Shown: in pieces, positions 59,651 to 64,000 of the stretch
How the letters are laid out: every line of letters starts with the position of its first letter
How positions within the stretch are numbered: the stretch's first letter is position 1
Assembly (NCBI RefSeq): GCF_040655075.1
Contig: NZ_JBFAJC010000005.1
Span: forward strand, 1 to 64,000
Length of the DNA: 64,000 nt
Source: Actinoallomurus sp040655075
GTDB lineage: Bacteria; Actinomycetota; Actinomycetes; Streptosporangiales; Streptosporangiaceae
Reading direction: 5' to 3'
Translations under genes and position numbers: made by a program
Notes under the pieces: model-generated
The model's database searches: none
What the model was told of the DNA's origin: nothing
Seen by the model: only the letters and a program-made list of their open reading frames with translations

Positions 59651-61246
59651 ATGACCAGCGACGACCGGATTAAGAACATCGTTGTTCTGGGAGGCGGTAC
59701 GGCGGGCTGGATGTCGGCCGCGTACCTGGGAAAGGCACTCGGGCGATCGGTGAATATCACGGTCCTCGAGGCGCCCGCCATTCCGAAGATCGGGGTGGGT
59801 GAGGCCACCATTCCCAATCTCCAGAAGGTGTTCTTCGACTTCCTCGGCCTGTCCGAGGAAGAGTGGATGCCCGAGTGCAACGCGAGCTTCAAGATGGGCA
59901 TCAGGTTCGTCAACTGGCGGACCGGCGGCGCAGGCGAGGCCCAGCCGCGGCCGCACGGAACGGGACTGGACCGGTTCGACCACCTCTTCGGTCTGCTGCC
60001 GGAGCACGACAACCTGCCGTTGTCCCACTATTGGACGTACAAGAGGTCGCAGGGCGCGACCGATGAGCCGTTCGACCGCGCCTGCTACGTCCAGCCGGCG
60101 ATCTTCGACAAGAAGCTGTCCCCCCGTCACATGGACGGCACGAAGTGGGCGAGTTACGCCTGGCACTTCGACGCCCACCTGGTCGCCGACTTCTTGCGCC
60201 GGTTCGCCACCAAGCAGCAGGGAGCGGTGCACATTGAAGACAGGTTCACCGGCGCGGAGGTCGATCAGAACGGGCACATCGCCGCGATCACGACCGAGGC
60301 CGGCCTCAGGCTCGAAGCCGACCTGTTCATCGACTGCTCGGGTTTCCGGAGCCTTCTGATCAACCAGGTCATGAAGGAGCCGTTCCTGGACATGAGCGAC
60401 CACCTGCTCAACGACCGGGCGGTCGCGACCCAGGTGCCGCACGACGACGAGACCGACGGGATCGAGCCGTTCACCTCGGCGATCGCGATGTCCTCCGGCT
60501 GGACCTGGAAGATTCCGCTGCTCGGCCGGTTCGGCACCGGTTACGTGTACTCGAGCCGGTTCGCCACGCAGGACGAGGCGACCGAGGAGTTCTGCCGGAT
60601 GTGGAACCTCGACCCGGAGAAGCGACCGCTCAACCACATCAGGTTCCGGGTCGGCCGCAACCGGCGGGCCTGGGTGAAGAACTGCGTCGGTATCGGCCTG
60701 TCCTCCTGCTTCCTGGAGCCACTGGAGTCCACCGGCATCTATTTCACCTACGCCGCGCTCTACCAGCTGGTCAAGCACTTCCCGGACAAGCGCTTCGACC
60801 CCGTCCTGATGGACCGGTTCAACCGCGAGATCGAGAACATGTTCGACGACACGCGGGACTTCATCCAGGCGCACTTCAGCTTCGCGCCGCGCGACGACAC
60901 GCCGTTCTGGCGCGCCTGTAAGGAGCTGGAGCTGGCGGACGGTTTCAAGGAGAAGGTGGCGCTGTACAAGTCCGGCCTGGGGGTCAACCTGCCGGTCACC
61001 GACGAGGGCAACTACTACGGCAACTTCGAGGCCGAATTCCGCAACTTCTGGAGCAACGCGAACTACTACTGCGTGTTCGCCGGACTCGACGTCCTGCCGG
61101 AGCACTCGATGCCCTTGCTCAGCCACCGGCCGGACTCCATCGAGTCCGCCGAGGCCGTGTTCGCGGAGGTCGGACGCCGACGGGACGAGCTCCTGAACAC
61201 TCTGCCCTCGACCTACGCGTACCTCCGCCACCTCCACGGAAAGTAA
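59651..61246 (+). CDS. FAD-dependent tryptophan halogenase (RebH/PrnA-like)
   Basis: 531 residues, normal length. FAD motif GGGTAG (14-19), catalytic Lys in CNASFK (about residue 81), halogenase motif GWTWKIP and the acid Glu in FLEPLESTGIYF. It halogenates free tryptophan using reduced FAD, O2 and chloride or bromide. Sequence pattern (IPNLQKVFFDFLG; TWKIPLLGRFGTGYVY) groups it with RebH/PrnA-type 7-halogenases rather than PyrH or ThHal types; the position of halogenation is inference. ATG 59651 follows GGAGGATCA. A flavin reductase gene lies 170 bases downstream, but no indole alkaloid or peptide genes are seen. Confidence 0.95.
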   Translation: MTSDDRIKNIVVLGGGTAGWMSAAYLGKALGRSVNITVLEAPAIPKIGVGEATIPNLQKVFFDFLGLSEEEWMPECNASFKMGIRFVNWRTGGAGEAQPRPHGTGLDRFDHLFGLLPEHDNLPLSHYWTYKRSQGATDEPFDRACYVQPAIFDKKLSPRHMDGTKWASYAWHFDAHLVADFLRRFATKQQGAVHIEDRFTGAEVDQNGHIAAITTEAGLRLEADLFIDCSGFRSLLINQVMKEPFLDMSDHLLNDRAVATQVPHDDETDGIEPFTSAIAMSSGWTWKIPLLGRFGTGYVYSSRFATQDEATEEFCRMWNLDPEKRPLNHIRFRVGRNRRAWVKNCVGIGLSSCFLEPLESTGIYFTYAALYQLVKHFPDKRFDPVLMDRFNREIENMFDDTRDFIQAHFSFAPRDDTPFWRACKELELADGFKEKVALYKSGLGVNLPVTDEGNYYGNFEAEFRNFWSNANYYCVFAGLDVLPEHSMPLLSHRPDSIESAEAVFAEVGRRRDELLNTLPSTYAYLRHLHGK

Positions 61247-61268
61247 CGGCGCGCCGCCCTCTGGGCGG

Positions 61269-61303
61269 GCCCTGTCCTCCTGGCGAAGCCCGGAGGACAG
61301 GGC
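61269..61303 (+). terminator. Hairpin between halogenase and flavin reductase
   Basis: Twelve-base perfect arms GCCCTGTCCTCC / GGAGGACAGGGC around an 11-base loop, 22 bases after the halogenase stop. No U-tract. It may make halogenase and reductase separately transcribed or attenuated. Confidence 0.75.
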
Positions 61304-61419
61304 TATGGGCCTGCGTACAGGGGCGGCGGCATGACGAAGGGTTCCGGCGCCGTACCAGCGACGTTGGTCGCGCTGACGACGTGGCGGCGTCGGCCCACCT
61401 ACGCGAAGGGTCATGTGCA

Positions 61420-61932
61420 GTGACTGAATCATCCCTTTCAATGCCGGAGGTCTGCTCGCCGAACGAGTTCCGGTCACTGATGTCGGAGTTCCCCAGTGGC
61501 GTTGCGATCGTGACGACCCTGGACGACGAACGGCGGCCGTGGGGCATGACCTGTTCCGCGCTGTGCAGCCTCACGACGGCCCCGCCCACGCTGCTGGTAT
61601 GCCTGCGCGCGGAGAGCCCGACGCTGAACGCGATCCTGCGGCGGGGAACATTCGCGGTCAATCTCCTGCACGGCGGCGCGCAGTCCGTCGCCGAGCTCTT
61701 CAGCTCGAGGATGAGCGTCCCTGAGCGGTTCGAGTCGGTGGACTGGTCGGCCGGGCCTTCGGGACCGCATCTGACCGGGCACGCACACGCGATCGCCGAC
61801 TGCCGGGTCGCCCGCACGGCGGATGGAGGAAGCCACCTCATCCTGTTCGGGAGGGTCGGCGGCGTCACCCAGCAAAGGGGACACGCTCCCTTGCTCTACG
61901 GCAGAAGGCGCTACCACACCTGGCCGCAGTAG
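61420..61932 (+). CDS. Flavin reductase (RebF-like) partner of the halogenase
   Basis: 170 residues of the flavin_reduct domain family: FRSLMSEFPSGVAIVTTL, GMTCSALCSLTTAPPTLLVCL, FAVNLLHGGAQSVAELFSS, GHAHAIADCRVARTADGGSHLILFGRV and the C-terminal PLLYGRRRYHTW. These enzymes supply reduced FAD to flavin-dependent halogenases and other two-component oxygenases. Start at GTG 61420 (MTESSLSM; AAGGGT upstream); ATG 61441 is an alternative. Confidence 0.92.
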   Translation: MTESSLSMPEVCSPNEFRSLMSEFPSGVAIVTTLDDERRPWGMTCSALCSLTTAPPTLLVCLRAESPTLNAILRRGTFAVNLLHGGAQSVAELFSSRMSVPERFESVDWSAGPSGPHLTGHAHAIADCRVARTADGGSHLILFGRVGGVTQQRGHAPLLYGRRRYHTWPQ

Positions 61933-62050
61933 GTGAACACCTGCCGCCTTTCACCCGGTCCCCCGGAGGCCCCACCCGGACATCGCCGGTCGGCCGACAA
62001 ATGGCGTTGACGCCGCGATCGGGCGGTCTGTCATTAATCGCGAAAGGCCG

Positions 62051-62119
62051 TTGACAGGCCCCAACAGGCGTCTTAACGTCCATGCGACCGCTCCCGAACA
62101 TTGTTCGATATATCGAACA
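62051..62119 (+). promoter_or_regulatory. Sigma-70-type promoter and perfect 18-bp operator of GH54 gene
   Basis: TTGACA (62051-62056), 17-base spacer, TAACGT (62074-62079). Downstream is the perfect palindrome TGTTCGATATATCGAACA (62102-62119), itself preceded by CGAACAtTGTTCG, so half-site CGAACA occurs three times. Located 87 bases before the start codon; likely bound by a LacI- or ROK-type repressor that blocks transcription. Confidence 0.82.
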
Positions 62120-62205
62120 CGCAAAGGCGAAGTCCGGAGGAGACGAAGAGAAATGCGAAGCAGACCGCCGCTGCTCCCGGGCTGAAGCCGGATGAGAGGC
62201 TCACC

Positions 62206-63759
62206 ATGAATGTTCTGTCACGACTTCGCCGTGCGCGAAAAGCACTGATCTCGGCGGGCGCGGCGGTCGCGCTCGCCGCCGGCCTGCAGACCGGAATCTC
62301 CACGCCGTCACAGGCCGCGACGTCGCTGCCGTGTGACATCTACGCCGCCGGCGGCACCCCGTGCGTGGCGGCGCACAGCACGACCCGTGCCCTGTACGCC
62401 TCCTACAACGGTTCGCTCTACCAGGTGCGCCGCTCTTCGGACAACACCACCCGCAACATCGGCGTGCTCAGCGCCGGTGGATACGCCAACGCCGCCGCGC
62501 AGGACTCGTTCTGCTCCGGTACGACCTGCGTCATCACCGTCATCTACGACCAGTCCGGCCGGGGTAACAATCTCACCCAGGCACCCGGCGGCGGGGCGGC
62601 CGGCGGCCCGGACAACCTCGCGGTCGCGACCGCGGCGCCCACCATGATCGGCGGCCACAAGGCCTACGGCGTCTACGTGGCTCCCGGCACCGGTTACCGC
62701 AACGACCACACCTCGGGCATCGCGACCGGAGACCAGGCACAGGGGATGTACGCGGTCTTCGACGGCACGCACTACAACGGCGGCTGTTGCTTCGACTACG
62801 GCAATGCCGAGACGAGCAACAACGACACCGGCAACGGCCACATGGAGGCCATCTACTTCGGCAACATCAAGGCCTGGGGCTACGGCGCGGGCGACGGCCC
62901 CTGGATCATGGCCGATCTGGAGAACGGCCTGTTCTCCGGAGTGAACCAGCACTACAACGCAGGCGATCCGACCGTTGATCACCGGTACCTGACCGCGATC
63001 GTCAAGGGTGAGCCGAACCATTGGGCCATCCGGGGCGGCAACGCACAGTCCGGCGGCGTGTCGACCTTCTACAGCGGCGTGCGCCCCAACGTCTCGGGCT
63101 ACAACCCGATGCACAAGGAAGGCGCCATCATCCTCGGAATCGGCGGCGACAACAGCAAGAGCTCCGCCGGGACCTTCTACGAAGGCGTGATGACCTCCGG
63201 CTACCCGTCGGACGCCACCGAGAACTCGGTACAGGCCAGCATCACCGCCGCCGGATACGCGACGTCGAGCGGCGGCGGCGCGGGCGGATCGCTCACCCCC
63301 GGCTCGTCGATCTCGCTGCGCGCGACGACGTCCGGCTACACCGACCGCTACGTCCGGCACTACGACGACAAGGCCATCACGTCGGTGATCAACTCGTCCA
63401 GCTCTGATCTCGACAAGAACGACGCCACCTGGATCGTGCGCAGCGGCCTGGCCGGCAGCTCGTGCGTGTCGTTCGAGTCGAGGAACTACCCCGGCGACTA
63501 CCTACGGCATCAGAACTACGAGCTGTACCGGCAGCACAACGACGGCAGCTCGCTGTTCGCCTCGGACGCCACCTTCTGCCCGCAGACCGGCAAGAGCGGT
63601 CAGGGCACCTCGCTCGCCTCCTACAACTACCCGGACCGGTTCATCCGCCACTACAACAACACCGTCTACGTCGCCTCCAACGGCGGATCGCACGACTTCG
63701 ACAGCTCCTCGTCCTGGGCCGACGACGTGAGCTGGGTCGTCAGCCAGCCCTGGGTGTAG
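62206..63759 (+). CDS. Secreted GH54 alpha-L-arabinofuranosidase with CBM42
   Basis: 517 residues. Signal peptide ARKALISAGAAVALAAGLQTG…PSQAA. Catalytic GH54 domain to about residue 360, with nucleophile Glu in CCFDYGNAETSN and the acid/base Asp in GIGGDNSKSSAGTFYEGVM. After a Gly/Ser linker (SSGGGAGGSLTPG) a CBM42 (AbfB) domain follows: SGYTDRYVRHYDD, FESRNYPGDYLRHQNYELYR, YNYPDRFIRHYNN. It removes arabinofuranose from arabinoxylan and arabinan. ATG 62206 follows GAGAGG. Preceded by a strong promoter-operator. Confidence 0.95.
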   Translation: MNVLSRLRRARKALISAGAAVALAAGLQTGISTPSQAATSLPCDIYAAGGTPCVAAHSTTRALYASYNGSLYQVRRSSDNTTRNIGVLSAGGYANAAAQDSFCSGTTCVITVIYDQSGRGNNLTQAPGGGAAGGPDNLAVATAAPTMIGGHKAYGVYVAPGTGYRNDHTSGIATGDQAQGMYAVFDGTHYNGGCCFDYGNAETSNNDTGNGHMEAIYFGNIKAWGYGAGDGPWIMADLENGLFSGVNQHYNAGDPTVDHRYLTAIVKGEPNHWAIRGGNAQSGGVSTFYSGVRPNVSGYNPMHKEGAIILGIGGDNSKSSAGTFYEGVMTSGYPSDATENSVQASITAAGYATSSGGGAGGSLTPGSSISLRATTSGYTDRYVRHYDDKAITSVINSSSSDLDKNDATWIVRSGLAGSSCVSFESRNYPGDYLRHQNYELYRQHNDGSSLFASDATFCPQTGKSGQGTSLASYNYPDRFIRHYNNTVYVASNGGSHDFDSSSSWADDVSWVVSQPWV

Positions 63760-63776
63760 ACGCGGTCGACCTGAGC

Positions 63777-63807
63777 GGAGCCGTCCCCGGTCCACGGGGG
63801 CGGCTCC
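63777..63807 (+). terminator. Hairpin terminator after GH54 gene
   Basis: GGAGCCGTCCCC and GGGGGCGGCTCC pair over 12 bases with one G-U, around GGTCCAC. Starts 18 bases after the stop. Confidence 0.8.
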
Positions 63808-63937
63808 GCGCCGTTCTCCCCCGGACGGCCCGCCGGCTCCCTCAGGTGCCTTTCCCCGGAGATGACGGCGCGTAGGGCGATTCCCGGAAGACCAGGGGTA
63901 GGTACCCGTCAGTGATCAAGCCCTGAGGAGTACGCGG

Positions 63938-64000
63938 ATGTGCCTGGGGATCCCTGGAGAGCTGGTCGGGTTCTGTGACGACCCTCCGGACCTGGCGACC
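63938..64000 (+). CDS. hypC: Hydrogenase assembly chaperone HypC/HupF, 5' part (runs off window)
   Basis: 21 residues, MCLGIPGELVGFC…, with the HypC/HupF N-terminal MCLGIPG whose Cys2 binds the Fe(CN)2CO precursor that is passed to the [NiFe]-hydrogenase large subunit. GAGGAG lies seven bases upstream of ATG 63938. It suggests that a hydrogenase maturation or structural cluster continues beyond the window. Confidence is limited only by the short length. Confidence 0.88.
   Translation, partial: MCLGIPGELVGFCDDPPDLAT

Noticed and set aside
1..64000. CRISPR array, tRNA, rRNA
   Set aside because: No regular 25-40 base repeats with spacers, and no tRNA cloverleaf or rRNA sequence was recognised. 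The tandem repeats at 28735 and 46773 are inside coding regions.

Overview
The window is a high-GC actinomycete chromosome segment. GC-biased codons, GTG starts, GGAGG-type ribosome sites, mycothiol-type deacetylase, PutB/PruA split proline catabolism, a CYP157-like P450 and many one-component regulators all fit Streptosporangiales or Streptomyces-like soil bacteria; I cannot name the genus. No rRNA, tRNA, CRISPR array, prophage or origin was seen. Gene density is normal, but the region is accessory in character: short metabolic units each with their own regulator, separated by gene remnants.

Layout. 1-5851: the 5' part of a PPK2 polyphosphate kinase, an alpha/beta hydrolase divergent from a TetR regulator with two matching operators, a 1,040-residue NACHT NTPase and a tiny hydrophobic peptide gene. 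6234-13155: a barstar-domain protein, remnants of an amidase and a hydrolase, two GlxA-type regulators (the first cut short), glyceraldehyde-3-phosphate dehydrogenase, and a VOC protein divergent from a WYL regulator. 13576-20737: a P450 whose ExxR motif reads EVLW, a DUF4126 membrane protein, a hydroxyquinol/maleylacetate catabolic group (intradiol dioxygenase, maleylacetate reductase, dienelactone hydrolase, TetR) and a SigJ-type ECF sigma factor. 20910-24810: PucR regulator divergent from proline dehydrogenase and P5C dehydrogenase. 24886-30230: PIG-L deacetylase, WGR-propeller protein, sulfatase remnant, then lipoprotein, heptad-repeat protein and M48 peptidase in a row.

30337-39750: GH36 alpha-galactosidase (frameshifted near its end), a glycolate-oxidase-like GlcD/GlcF pair controlled by a convergent GntR gene, MarR with a major facilitator joined in frame to an isochorismatase-like domain, and a PL9 pectate lyase. 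39966-45032: ABC ATPase, permease and a secreted YncE/phosphoesterase form one operon. 45446-49619: GH53 galactanase, a membrane-anchored sigma-like protein with a repetitive tail, an orphan CBM2 piece and a GntR regulator. 49838-54001: ThDP enzyme, class III CoA-transferase and glutaryl-CoA-dehydrogenase-like enzyme, a probable carboxylic acid degradation operon. 54073-57873: lipoprotein stub, broken TnpB, NmrA/TetR pair, and a CBM2-metallopeptidase whose 5' end is missing directly after a LacI-type operator. 58121-64000: small membrane peptide plus GT2 synthase, tryptophan halogenase with flavin reductase, GH54 arabinofuranosidase, and the start of hypC.

Themes. Scattered enzymes for pectin and arabinogalactan side chains (PL9, GH53, GH54, GH36) carry different palindromic operators, so several sugar-responsive repressors probably act on them. 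Gene decay is frequent: at least seven truncated or frameshifted genes. The least explained pieces are the NACHT/small-peptide locus, the barstar-domain protein, the transporter-hydrolase fusion, the sigma-like membrane protein, the lipoprotein/repeat/M48 operon, and a RebH-like halogenase without a visible biosynthetic cluster.
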